A stretch of 64,000 nt of DNA from Juglans regia (GCF_001411555.2 NC_049912.1:26917722-26981721), one strand, 5' to 3'; counted from the first letter of the stretch, positions 10,659 to 23,511 are shown. The notes: generated by a model not told the origin, from the sequence alone. A program made the numbers and translations.

Positions 10659-13085
10659 TTACCTTGCCAGGGGCATCGTATCAATCTCACTACCCAAAGG
10701 ACTCATTTCGAATGTATTCCTGGATTCCTTTAGCACACCCTGCGTTTCGAGACTTTGTTCATAAGCAAGCTCAATTTCCAAGCACTCCTTCAATTCCATC
10801 AGCACGTGACTCATGGTTGGCCTTTGGTTAGAATTCAATGGCACGCATGCCATTGCCGTCTCCACGGCCTTCCAACCAGAATTGATATTAAAATAGCCTT
10901 GCAACCTTGGATCAACAATTCCTCTTATATCCCCTCTTTCGAGAAAGGCACTAACCCATTGAATAATATGAGCATTCCCTTCGCTTTTTATTAGTGCTGG
11001 CCGGCCTGTGATTATTTCCAAAAGCACAACTCCAAAACTGAAAACATCACTTCTCTCAGTTAACCTGTTGCAGTTGTAGTATCTGCATGGACACAACATT
11101 TGTGAGTAAGGCCATTACTCTTGATGCTAGGTTTCTTGTTTGCTAAGGGATTGTATTGCAGGAAACGGCAATCTCTAATCCTATATCAAGAAACCATGGA
11201 CAGTGTTATATGGAACTAGACTTGATCAAAGACTTACTCTGGATCAAGGTAACCCAGCGTGCCAACGACTGTAGTCAACAAATGACTTTGACTTTGATTT
11301 TCAACCTGGAAGCATTTTGATAACCCAAAATCAGCTATTTTGGCCTGCATTTTTTCATTCAACAAAATGTTTGTAGTCTTCACATCTCTGTGAATTATGG
11401 GTGGTTTGCAACCATGGTGCAAGTACTCCAGTCCTGCATGATTTGCGGTTTCTCTTAGTTTGATAGAAGAATATAAACTGAAGCAAAAATCAAATTTATT
11501 ACTAGCCATTCTGCCAACAGACCTTGAGCTGCATCAACTGCAATCTGGAGCCTCGCTTTCCAAGTCAAAGTATCTTTCCTTTTATCTATAGCCACAAAGT
11601 AACAATTCAGATGTCTGATATTTGTAAGTTGTTTCTTACTCCTTGAATACCTTGAAAAACTATATATCATTGGTACCTGATAGATACTCTGCTAAATTCC
11701 CACGTGCCATGTACTCATAGATGATCCCGATGTTTGTGCCCTCATTGCAATATGCAGTAAAGGAAACTAAGTTTCTATGATGAACTCGCATCAAGAGCTG
11801 TACCTGCAATTTGAAATGGCCTCAAACAGAACTAGTTAAATTGGAACTGTCTTAATTAGAAAGAAATCTTCAGCTCAACAAGCGAGGAATATTAACAAAA
11901 TAATGGGATTATGGAAACAATTGGAATATTTTTTTGGAGATTAGATGCAGTTACTAATTCATGAGTCCTCTTTCAAAAAATAAAACTTGAGATTGTTAAG
12001 AGTGGCATGCCTCTGTGAGAAACTCATCAGAGCCTTGAGTTGATGACGGAGAGAGCATCTTGACTGCAACTTGGGTGCCGTCACTTAAGAGTCCATGGTA
12101 TACTGTTCCAAATCCTCCTTTCCCAATAATTGTCTGAAAGTTATTGGTTATATTTAAAACCTCATTGTATGTAAAATGGCGATTGTCTAGCTTCAATGAC
12201 CGGCCGGATCCCTTCAGGTGAGTTCTAGCAACTTGCTTTGGAACTGAAAAGGCCATCATAAATCTTATTAGGGTATGCTCATTTCATTAAGTAAACTTCA
12301 ACGGGTTTTTAAGAGAAACTTCATATTTAATTTTTTTGAAATTTGACTGCATTTCCATAGAAATATAATAAAATCAACTTGATGTGGTTTACATAGTTTT
12401 GGACCATGTATACCTTGTTTTCTTCTGTAGCTCCACAGAAGAGCCAGTACACTCAATACTACAACCGATGAAACAACGGCGGCGATTATTGGGACGGCAA
12501 GATTCTTCTTCTTCTCCTCCTTTTTGCATGGACCCGTCACACAGAGATCCGGATTTCCATCCACACTATGAAATCATATAAGATCGAAATCAAATTTTAA
12601 CCGGGTAAAATATGAGAAACGGGGAGATGACAAGCAATGAAAATCTATAGTAACCATTATCAAATAAACATATGGGGGAGGGAATGATAACAGACCTTAA
12701 AGATCCATCTCCTATTCTTGCACTGAAATCAGAAGGAACTGAACCAGAGAGTTTGTTTCCGGACAAATCCCTGCAAAAGAATTCTTACACGGCCCTTAAG
12801 TCTGAGAATTTCAAAGGAGATATAGCATCTTAACGTCAACAGCTCAATCACTTACACAGTCCTCAAGTCTGGCAATTGTAACAAAAATTTAGGTAGTGTT
12901 CCTGTTAAGCTATTGTTGGATAAATCCCTGGAAAAACAATGCATTAGATTGCATCAATTATAGACTATGTACATAACTCAGGAAGGTTTTTGGAGAAAAA
13001 ATTGATTAACGCAAAGGCCATCATTAGCATGAAGAATATCATGTATTTGCTATTAACTTAAACTCACAGGTACTGAAGTGATTTA

Positions 13086-14898
13086 GGCTGTGTTTGGGTG
13101 ACCAAGTGTCCTCAACACTTTCCAAGTATTCTCGTACTTTTGAAAATACTTCACATACCAAACAACCTAAAATACTTTCAATGGGACCCACAAACTCACT
13201 TCAATCTCTACTCATAACTATTCACAAACATTCTATAATACTTATCACTATTATATATAAATAAAAAATAAAATCACTATAATATTTATAACTATTAAAT
13301 ATAAATAAAAAAAATCGTTATAATATATAAATAAATAAAATCACTATAATATATAAATAAAAAATATTTATCACTATTATATATAAATAAAAAATAAAAT
13401 CACTATAATATTTATCACTATTAAATATAAATAAAAAAATCATTATAATATATAAATAATAAAAAATCACTATAATATATAAACAAAAAAATATTTATCA
13501 CTATTATATATAAATAAAAAATAAAATCTCTATAATATATAAATAAAAAATAAAATCACTATAATATATAAATAAAAAATAAAATCACTATAATATATAA
13601 ATAAAAAATATTTATCACTATTATATATAAATAAAAAATAAAATCACTATAATATTTATCACTATTAAATATAAATAAAAAAATCATTATAATATATAAA
13701 TAATAAAAAATCACTATAATATATAAATAAGAAATATTTATCACTATTATATATAAATAAAAAATAAAATCTCTATAATATATAAATAAAAAATAAAATC
13801 ACTATAATATATAAATAAAAAATAAAATCACTATAATATATAAATAAAAAATATTTATCACTATAATATATAAATAAAAAATAAAATCACTATAATATAT
13901 AAATAAAAAATAAAATCACTATAATATTTATCACTTTTAAATATAAATAAAAAATATTTATCACTATTATATATAAATAAAAAATAAAATCACTATAATA
14001 TATAAATAAAAAATAAAATCACTATAATATTTATCACTATTAAATATAAATAAAAAAATAAAATCATTATAATATATAAATAATAAATAAAATCACTATA
14101 ATATATAAATAATAAATAAAATCACTATAATATTTATCACTATTAAATATAAAAAAATCATTATAATATATAAATAAATAAAAATCACTATAATATATAA
14201 ATAAAAAATATTTATCACTATTATATATAAATAAAAAATAAAATCGCTATAATATATAAATAAAAAATAAAATCACTATAATTTATAAATAAAAAATAAA
14301 ATCACTATAATATTTATCACTATTAAATATAAATAAAAAATAAAATCATTATAATATATAAATAAAAAATAAAATCACTATAATATATAAATAAAAAATA
14401 AAATCACTATTATATATAAATAAAAAATAAACTACTATAATATTTATCACTATTATATATAAATTAAAAATAAAATCACTATAATATATAAATAAAAAAT
14501 AACATTACTATAATATTTATAACTATTATATATATATAAATAAAATCATTATAATATTTATCACAATTATATATAAATTAAAAATAAAATCATTATACTA
14601 TTTATCATTATTATATATAAAAGTAAAATAAAATCACTACAATATTTATTAATATTAAAAAATCACTATAATAAAATCATTATAATATTTATTACTAAAA
14701 ATAAAATCACTATAATATTTATGGGACCCACACATTTATCAACTACTTACTCAAAAGTCAACAACTCAACATACTTCACACATCCAAACAATTCAAAATA
14801 CTCTCAATGGGACCCACAAACTCACTCCAATCTCTACTCATAACTATTCACAAATATTCTCAACACTTCTCAACACTTTTCAACACCCAAACGTACCC
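13086..14898. mobile_element. PIF/Harbinger-like non-autonomous element in a coding exon
   Basis: It begins GGCTGTGTTTGGGTG and ends CACCCAAACGTACCC, which are imperfect terminal inverted repeats. It is flanked by TTA at 13083-13085 and 14899-14901; the unit B empty site has a single TTA at the same place (27773-27775). A TTA duplication with GG...GTTTGGGTG ends is typical of the PIF/Harbinger (Tourist) group. No transposase frame is present. A direct repeat of about 89 bp (13146-13234 and 14771-14861) sits just inside each end, bracketing an AT-rich minisatellite. Boundaries are exact because of the empty-site comparison. Confidence 0.9.
13240..14695. repeat. AT-rich minisatellite inside the element
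   Basis: About 1.45 kb of tandem variants of a roughly 26-32-bp unit built from AATCACTATAATATATAAAT plus A-rich spacer. Variants with ATTTATCACTATTA form a higher-order pattern. Composition is almost pure A/T. The open frame of Tyr/Ile repeats on the minus strand is a by-product. Absent from unit B. Confidence 0.9.
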
Positions 14899-16092
14899 TT
14901 AAGCCGGCCAATTGAAGCAGGTATCGTTCCTGTCAGTCCACTTGATGATAGATTCCTGAATTCAATTTAAAAGGCACAATTCACCTTGTAATATCTGCAT
15001 CAGATGATATATTAATTATTCTTTTCTTTCTTTTTTCAACTTCGGATTACAAACACTCACAAGGCAGTAATGTTGCGGGGTTTATAACCATTGTCGCTGC
15101 ACTGCAGGCCATCCCAAGCAGGTAGTGGCAGACATGGATCTCCTTCCCAAAATTTAGACACCCGATACTGATTTTTTATTTCCATGATAGCATCAACTAA
15201 AATACAACAACATTAATTTTTCAAAATTGATTTGAAGTCACATCTCAACCAAATAAAATATAAGAACAACAAAAGATGAGAAGCAAAGTGGTAAGTTAGA
15301 GATTACCGTCGTCTTGGTGTGTTGGCATATTTAAGAAATCTTTTACCCTGTAAACCTCCATTGCGTTGAGAATGGGAGGATGGGTAGAGCTTTGGGTCTT
15401 AGAAAGACTGAAATTGAGGTTAGGTCCCCTCACTGGCTCGTGTCTACTTTTAGTTTCTGAGGACAGGTACTTGGGAACTACAGCTTTGAACCAGAGTTTG
15501 CCGTTTATATCAATGTTAAATTCTCTACTCTCGTTGCGTTTGAGGATTTCAAGTTCAGCAAAGTGCAGGAAGGGGTAAAAAGTTAAAGTGGGATCAGCAG
15601 CATCCAATTCAAAATGGAGGGTGTCGTTGGCATTTTCTGGGACAACAGCAGTTCTCATGACCGTTGACGGCAGTTCATATTCAGTTCGTTCAAGGGTGTC
15701 AATATCCAAGGAGGTGTTGATTGGTCTAGATTGAGGCAAGTTATAAGGAAACCACATTCGATCATAGGCATCTTCTTTGAACCTGTGAGTATGATTCGTG
15801 AGCAAGTAAAAGATGCTAATGCAATGATCATAAGCAAACAGAAACTTGGAATTTTCCTCAGATCAGAGCATAATGATTCTTTTGAACCAGACTGAATATG
15901 ATTCAATCCAAAGTACTTGGTCCCGGTAAAGGTACCAAATATCTATCTGATAAGGGAGTATATCATGTTCTTTTAAGGACTCAGGAGTCCGAAATTTGAC
16001 CCGAAATGAGAAACTATATGGAATTTCACACTCAACGCACTTTTATCATACACCTTCACCTCTATCGTGGATTTTTCACCCAATATTAGAAT

Positions 16093-16499
16093 GGAAAATG
16101 CTAGAATCACCGCTGGGCTCCCCGCTAGGCTCTAGTTTATGTATTTTTTTTTAGTTCCTTTTTTATATAGATTTTTTTCATATTTTAAAATATTTTTAAA
16201 AAATAAAAAAAGTTACAGTATTATTAAAAAATAATTCTTTAATTATGAAATAAATTAAAAAATAAAAAAAAATTCTAGAGAAAGCTCCCATGGGAGCTCC
16301 CAACAGGAAGACTAATATTTTTTATGATTTTTTTTTTTACTTTATAATTAAAAAAATAATTTTTTAATAATATTTTAAATTTATTTTATTTTTTAAAAAT
16401 ATTAAAAAAATTCTATGTAAAACAAAACTTAAAAAACAAAATACATATAAAAAAAAAAAGCATGCCAGAGCTAGCTCCCAGGTCCCTCTAGCATTATCC
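16093..16499. mobile_element. Mutator-like MITE in intron 2 of kinase copy A
   Basis: It starts GGAAAATGCTAGA and ends TCTAGCATTATCC (inverted repeat with two mismatches). It is flanked by the 9-bp duplication TATTAGAAT at 16084-16092 and 16500-16508. A 9-bp target duplication fits Mutator-like elements. The inside is AT-rich and partly palindromic, with a CTCCCATGGGAGCTCCC-like core near 16285-16305. Unit B has a deletion covering this site, so the empty site is not visible there. Confidence 0.75.
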
Positions 16500-18122
16500 T
16501 ATTAGAATCAATGAGTAGTACAGTCTCTCTCACTCAAATTAAAATGTCAAAGTTTTTGAATTTAGGAGTAGTTTGGATTAAAAATAAGTTGAGATAATTT
16601 ATAAATAATAAAAAAAAATTAAATTATTTATTATATTTAATGTGAAAATTTGAGAAAATTGTTTTAAAATTTATAAAAGTAGAATTGTTTATTATATTTT
16701 ATATAGAAATTTAAAAAGATTATAATAATGAGATGAGATAAATTAAAGTGAATTACGAATACAAACAACACCTAATGTCTAGTGCATAAGATGTCAGCTT
16801 TTCCATCCGTAATAATTTAAGGAAGGGTACGATTTGTTATTCACTATCTTTCTACATCATTTTCTTTTTTAGTTTTTAGTTTTATTTTTTTAAAATTAAT
16901 TAAATTCTTTGGTTCATCATCCACGTATCACATATTTGATTAGATAAAAAAATTTAAAAAAAAAAATTGATGCGTGAAGATGAAGAATAATTTTTCTAGT
17001 ATACCAAAAAATAAAAAAAATAAAAGCAACAATCAATGCATTTTTCATGGCCATTCACGTCAGCCACAAATTTCCTACCCAGCACAACTTAACGAGTGGA
17101 GCATAATCCTATTATACCCCTACCCCTCTTGCCTTGGTTCAGTTGATCTTCTCTCACCCTATAACCCTGCACTGTACTCAAATAATACACGACATGAGAA
17201 GAAACTCACCGGACTATTTGACCTGTTGTTGAGCCGAGATCATAACGCCTGTACAGAAGTAAGGCTGTGGATTCAGTTTGGTTATAACTTTCCTCATCGA
17301 AATGCCTCAGCTCTAGTGTCGACATGAAAGGAGTTCCTGACCCAGTATTACGGAGACAAACATATACATCATCCGTCACTGCAGCATGTATAATCTCCTT
17401 GATCACAACATCAGATGCGTTCTCAAACTTTATTGTATCCCATTCATTAACTCCTACATATAGACCGAACTCTGGCAACTGGTTCTGCTCATCGTAATTT
17501 CCGTACATGAAGGTGGCCCTGATGAAATAGTTTGTACCCTTACCTTCTGCAGGTTTTAGAGTGTAGCAACTTCTGTTTCCCTGAGGAAAACTTCTCACAT
17601 TCAAAAGAGATTTCTGAAGGGTTTCTGTATTGAATTCAGAAGATATCTTCTTATTCTCTCCACTGTCGATGAATTCTGCATCTGAAACATAATGTAACTC
17701 GGTTTTTTCATCAGTGTAGCTGGAATCTTTCGGGATACCACAGTCGATGTTAATTGAGCCTATTTAAGAAGATAAAAAATACCAACTCAGACAACGTTAA
17801 TTTGGAGTACTTCTGGTTTCAGCTATGAAATTTTGTATCCTATTCCTATCCCAAAACAGGTTTTTCAAGGGCCATGAAAGAAAATTACAAAGCCCACATC
17901 TGGTGACAAATATTGTAGCTGAAATCAGTAGTATAATGAATTAAGATACTTACCCCCTATGTCGTGTAGATTCCTTCTACCATGTTCGGGATTAGACAGT
18001 TCCTTCTCGGAAACCAAAACAGCAGAGTTTACAGTAAATGGCCACAACGCAAATACCGACGCAAAGGCTAGTAATCCAATCGTGGAACACCATGAACATT
18101 TGCTTCTACGTACCGTACCCAT

Positions 18123-19127
18123 CTATCTATCCCGGAGAACTAGGAGGCCAATCGACTAGAAAGACGTACGTGCGACAGAAGATGCGGAAAGGAATTAGAG
18201 CATGTCCTCCAGAAAACGAGAGTATTTCGTACTGGTTGCGAGGGTTGTAGAGCAGAATCCGGGAAAACTTCTTGAGAATTCTAGTTAAAGACGTCATCGT
18301 CGAGCCTTCAATGGAGATGAAATGAACATACAAAAAGTCAAAGACTATTCTCAGGTTGAATGGCAGATTTCACATGATTAGAACCTCAAATAACGTGCTT
18401 TGGAAAAAAAAAAAATCAGCCTTCTTATGACAGTGACCCAGGGAGCAGTTGAGACTTCGCCATTAGTCATAAATGTGGAAGTCGTATCACGACAAGTTGG
18501 AGGTATAAGAAAATTCACTTTTGCCTCGTCTTCTTTCTATCATAAACTAGTCGCCCAATTGCCCAGAAAACTTGAATGGACTTTCAGAAATGGAAATCTA
18601 AAATTTTTTTGAGAATTGAAAATTATTAAATAGTAGATGGAGTGTAAGAGAGAGAGAAGTCATGAATATTGTCATAATTATGGTTGAAGCGAAATGGTTG
18701 TCAAGAAAAATTCTATTCATTATGTTTATATATCATACATCATATTTTTTTTTTATCAAATATATAATATATAGATGATGAGTAGAATAATTTAATAAAT
18801 TTAAAAAAAATAAAATAAAATAAAAAAGTACGATGTATAGTGTGTAGAGATGAATAGTAAAAATCAGTTGTGAATAATAGTAAAATAATTTGAATTAAAA
18901 TTTTTATTATGTTTTAAAAAAGAATAAATAAAAAATTAAATAAAAATATTATAAAGTTAAAATATTACTATAATATAATTTTTATTTTGAGATTTAAAAA
19001 TATTGAATTATTTTTTATGTTTTATAGAAAAATTTAGAAAAATTATAATGATTAAATAGAAAAGTATGAAAGAGAAATTAAAAAGTGTTTGTATTTAAAT
19101 AGTATTTAGATATTGAAATAAGATGAG

Positions 19128-19166
<39 letters not shown>

Positions 19167-21889
19167 AAACATGATCTTAAAGAAAGCATATAAAACTTAT
19201 ACATCTTATAACTGTACATAACATTACTAAATTTGTAGCGCGTGAAAAGTCATCTCCATTGAAAAGGACCAGAATGTGCATGTTATTAATGTTTAATTTT
19301 GTAATGTTTGATGGACATTAATAGATAATTTTAATGAAAAGTCATCTCTATTGAAAAGGACCAGAATGTGCATGTTATTAGTGTTTAATTTTGTAATGTT
19401 TGATGGACATTAATGGATAATTTTAATTAATGACAAAAAAAAAAAGGAAGTGTTATGGCAATGGCGCACGTACGTACGTACAAGATATATACAGGCAAAT
19501 GCATGGATGGAAGAAGAATTGGTGACCAGACGGGCAAACGATAAACGGTCAAAAGACAGGACAAATGAAAAGAAGAAAGTACGTCCTTCCCCTCACTTTT
19601 TAAACTCTTATCTCATGTTTGAAAAATTGGTGCCGTTGAAGAAAAATTCACGTACGTACTAAATTGGTGCACGTACGTACGTTTGTGATGAAAAATTCAT
19701 ACTGAAATTAATATAATTAGTTGTGGACGGACAGAAGGGTTGAAACAGTCTTATAAACATATCAAAAAAGTTTGAAATGGTCTAAAATAGTGTTGAACGA
19801 ACCAAACAGAACGCGACGGTAAATTTAAATTTTTAATGTCATTAATTTACAACTTTAAAGTTCAAAATAATCTCCTAACACACACATCTGGGAAAAAAAG
19901 AAGAAGACTATGTTCGTATAAAAAAAGAAGTCCACCCTGAACGATATGAAATCAAATCTCGTTCATGTATATATAATGTATTGGAACACTCCAAGTACAG
20001 GTCGGTGTCAAAGTTTAATGCAAAGAAATTATGATCATTGGCGTACGTATATGCATGCACTTCTGCAAGTAGTAGTAGTATATCTGCATGCAACTTGCAT
20101 GTACTTCACATACATTTGCAAATTGCCTTAATTATTTGAAGAAGATAAATAATTTTTATATAGTTTTTTTATATAAATCTGGAATCCATATGAATTTTGT
20201 TTTTTTTTTTTAATGGTGGATCAAACTTTTTTTCAAAATGAATATGTAGGACTTGCATACTCTAAAATTATATCTAACATTATTCTTTGAAAAAATACAA
20301 TACAGTAATACTACACTTACAATTAATACCCCCTTTTTTTTCTTCAAAAAATAAATACCCCTTTTTTTATTATTATTGTTTCTCCACCTTGCCTTGTAAA
20401 TTATAAGCTGTGGCTATTTCTTGTATAGCTTTTTATATTTGAAATTATCCAAATATCAATGTATAGTACCACAAAAATCTACCAATTTATTCAACAAATT
20501 AGTTAGTCGCCAATCATACAATTATTTAATAACAAAACAATAATATAAAATAAATTAATTGCATAACACAAATCTTGGTAACGAAAAGAAACCCTTTAAA
20601 AAATTCTTTAAAAGTAAAACTCTAAGGGACAGCTAAATTAAAAAAAAATTAATTTTATTATTTGAAAATCACTTATAAGCAAGTTTTAATTACAAATTTT
20701 TTATCAATTGACACTCTTATTTAACCAAATAAAACCTTTAAAGATTTTCAAACATGAAATTTTTTCTTAAAACTTTAATAATTGAATCACGATCACTCTA
20801 TTTTTAACATGGAGGACGATCACTCTCTATTCAACATGAAAGAAAAATACAAATAGATCAGACCAAAAGTGCAAAAGATTTATCAAAGATGCGAATTGAA
20901 AAAGTCAAATCGTGTTGGTATCTATCTCATCATGTCCGTAAAACATTTTATCTCAAATATTAATTTACATCATGAGTATTATATGATCATAGGCTCATAG
21001 CGGTATGTAGTATGTACGGTGCCAGAAGAACTAATAAAATTAAATCACACAGTCAACAATTATGCTGGAGATTACCCAAACTTTAGGATTAACGTTGTGG
21101 AAGTCTATTAGAGGATTCACGGAGGTCGAAAGTTTCAACGATATTTATGGACTGTGGACAATGAAAATGACAGCAATTAATGCATGCGAAGAAATTAGAA
21201 ACGATGTCATGAGAATATCTGAAGCATCTCTCTAAAAATAAAGTTGGTTGCATGCGAAATTAAATTTAAAATTAAAAAAAAAATTGCAGATTGGAAATAT
21301 TGAAAAAAAAAAAAAAAAAAACTTAAAGAAAATCTGAGCTTAATTGGATGATCCTGCATGCATATTGATGTCTCGTTTTTTGTTTTTATATAATTTCTTC
21401 ATTAATTTCACTGTGTAAATATGTTAGTTGTGCCTATTTATTGTATATATATGTTACTTAAATCCAATAATATTATTATATTAGCATTATTTTCTTAGTG
21501 TGATTACATTAATTAAGAAAATCGATTCAAAAGTAGGAATACCTACGAGACTCCCACAATATGATCCCAAAGCAAAATATTACAACGTATAAATTAAGAA
21601 AAACGATCAAAAAATAAATAAAGTCTCATATAAATATATATATATATATATATAGCTTGATGTTCACTAAAATTTCTGGAGAGTGAAGTTTACACAAAAG
21701 ACATAATTCGTTGAAGTAATCAAGTAAATAGGTACGACGTTGTTTCAATCATCGACTACGATATCAGATTGTATGGAGACGCGGTCGATTGCTACAGATT
21801 GATCTCTACTCTCTTATAGAGCCCTTGAAAACGATACAAATGCCATCTCTCTCAATAAGATAGGAAACATAATTCATGCTGATAACTCG
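18123..21889. other. Kinase A promoter side and gene-free AT-rich DNA (unit A)
   Basis: 18123-18350 is the putative kinase A promoter (read on the minus strand), with a W-box (AGTCAA on plus, 18336-18341) and a TGACGT core (ACGTCA on plus, 18291-18296). Farther out are a MITE-like AT-rich stretch (about 18890-19130) and an (AT)n tract near 19133-19163. A 92-bp direct repeat lies at 19244-19335 and 19336-19427. ACGTACGT-type runs occur at 19468-19480 and 19651-19681. 20490-21860 is shared with unit B and shows no gene. Confidence 0.5.
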
Positions 21890-22618
21890 AGGAATAATAA
21901 GGTTTTTTACAGCAATTTTATATTTGTTGGAAATAAAATTACCGTATAAAGCTTTTAATTACAGCAATTTTTACATCGTCGCAATTTTTTTACATAAAAT
22001 TTTGAAATTGATTTGTTGCAATGATTTTTCTACTTTTTACGACGGACATATTTGTCGCAAATATTAAAAGAGTCTTTTGCAGCGATTTTTCACTTTTTGC
22101 GACAAAAAAATTTGTTGGCATATTAAAAAAATTGTTATGACGGTTGGTTAATCGTTGCAATTGCGTAAGTGACCTTTTGCAATGATTTTTTTCTTTCAAA
22201 ATTGTCGGAAAAAACTGTTTCCAGCAATTTTTTGATCGCTGAAAAAAAATATAAGTTTGGAAAACGCTAATGGAGAAATTAACTATTACGTTTTGCGGCG
22301 ATTTTTTCCTCTGCATAAACACTTTTCACTTTTTGCGACGAGATATATTGCCGCAATTGACTTTTCTCAACAATTTAAAATTAAACAAGAAAGTTTTTTC
22401 TGCCGATTTTTTCAATAATTGCAACGGGAAAAAATTGCCGGAAAAAGTAACTATTTGCGGCGATTTTTTATGTTCGCTGGTTTAACTTATAACTGAGTGG
22501 ACAAGCGCGACAAACATGCGGCACAGTAAAAATTGTCAAGAAAGATCAAATCCAACGATTTTAAAGATTATTTCCGGCAATTTTTAGCACTGAGAAATAT
22601 TATTTTTCTTGTAGTAAT
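21890..22618. mobile_element. CACTA-like remnant with GCGAC/GCGGC subterminal repeats (unit A)
   Basis: Many short motifs of the type TTGCGGCGATTTTT, TTTTTGCGACGA and AATTGCCGGAAA occur in both orientations. They resemble the subterminal repeats of plant CACTA transposons. The right end, TTTTTCTTGTAGTA (about 22604-22617), is the complement of a degraded CACTACAAGAAAAA terminus. No clear left terminus or transposase is seen. A paralogous copy lies in unit B (33170-33890), so it predates the duplication. Confidence 0.55.
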
Positions 22619-22959
22619 AGATACAATCTTTTATAATAACTTTACGATTATGTTTTAAATCAAGGGTATATTTATAAGAGTAGTTCCTCCTATACTAATT
22701 ACAATTTTTACTTACACTTTTATATACAAAGACTTATTTTATCAGTTTTTTTTTAAATCCAAATTTTAAATTTATATTATAATTTTTAACATATTAATAA
22801 TTGACACGTAAAGAACTAAATTTTTTAATAAATCTTTCCTAAATACAATTAGCATTTTCCTTTTTTATAAATAATGTGCTCTTACAATTTTATCTTATTA
22901 AAATTTAACTAGATACATCCCGTTGAATTTTAAAATTTTCCAATTTTATTGGTCACTGC

Positions 22960-23330
22960 TCCAGTAATGAGGCAGAGTTCATGGCTCTGTTTCATGGGGT
23001 GAGGCATCTTCGTCGGCTGGTTTTGTTACTGGTGGAGATAGAATTAGATTCTAGCATGGTGGTGAACTGGCTCAAAAGAACTACGTGCCATGTTTGGTAC
23101 CTTGAAGATTACTGGGATGATTTGCTTCCTATGCTACGGGACATGACATTCATCATTCAGCATGTGTATAGAGAAGGAAATTCTCCTACATATTTCCTCG
23201 CAAGATTGGGTTCAGAGGAGTTCTATGCTTCATGGCAGTCGACTGATAATATCCCTAGTAGTCTTCGGGGATTGGTACGAACTGATAAGATGGGTATTCC
23301 GTATATTAGGAAGGTAGTGTAGTTTGGTAA
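22960..23330 (+). mobile_element. LINE RNase H-like (RVT_3) fragment, unit A
   Basis: An open stretch reads NEAEFMALFHGVRHLRRL, a stretch ending DSSMVVNWLKR, then a long Trp/Asp-rich region and IIQHVYREGNSPT, ending at a stop at 23322. This is the RNase H-like C-terminus of a plant LINE; the DSSMVVNWL and YREGNSPTYFLAR motifs are diagnostic. No start or upstream pol frame remains. Downstream LINE-tail sequence continues after the embedded MITE to about 23650. It is a transposon remnant, not a host gene. Confidence 0.7.
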
Positions 23331-23338
23331 TTGATTTG

Positions 23339-23511
23339 AGAGTAATTCAACGTACAGTCATGGAATGCGTAAATGTCGTGCAGTCGTTTTGAAAAAGAGT
23401 GTGGTCTATTATTAAAAAATTAATTTCTTTTCATGTAGGTCCTATATTTATTCATTTTTTTAAAGCGACTGCACGGCACTTGTATACTCACGACTGCAAG
23501 TATCATTTCTC
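23339..23511. mobile_element. hAT-type palindromic MITE inside the LINE tail (unit A)
   Basis: 173 bp, nearly palindromic: the first ~55 bp (containing GTCGTGCAGTCGTTTTGAAAAA) is the inverse complement of the last ~50 bp (AAAGCGACTGCACGGCACTT). It is flanked by the 8-bp duplication TTGATTTG at 23331-23338 and 23512-23519. An 8-bp duplication fits the hAT superfamily. The unit B copy (34613-34786) has the same target duplication, so insertion came before the segmental duplication. Confidence 0.8.

Larger units (their letters stand above)
10659..18122 (-). pseudogene. Malectin-like/LRR receptor kinase, copy A, interrupted in exon 5
   Basis: Same 13-exon gene as copy B (25421-30385). Exons: 18122-17954, 17759-17210, 15782-15307, 15196-15061, exon 5 split (14955-14899 and 13085-13068), 12927-12856, 12770-12696, 12565-12414, 12243-12011, 11803-11677, 11585-11523, 11433-11238, 11082-10659. 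Signal peptide, two-part malectin-like ectodomain, WEGDPCLP motif, LRRs, transmembrane helix and kinase ([22 protein letters not shown]) are all readable. The one lesion seen is the 1813-bp element at 13086-14898 in exon 5. Read-through adds a few residues and then a stop, before the transmembrane segment. Exon 5 is 72 nt with matching phases, so skipping it would remove one LRR and keep frame. Without the element it would encode about 914 aa. Intron 9 begins GC, not GT. I call it a probable pseudogene, not a proven one. Confidence 0.85.

Noticed and set aside
13559..13744. Tyr/Ile-rich repeat protein on the minus strand
   Set aside because: It is a translation of the AT minisatellite, not a gene.
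17959..18250. Plus-strand open frames over the kinase A first exon (also 30222-30513)
   Set aside because: They are antisense shadows of the signal-peptide exon and its upstream region.
22981..23322. A 113-codon host gene
   Set aside because: The sequence is the RNase H-like end of a LINE, lacks an upstream gene, and its paralogue in unit B is frameshifted.
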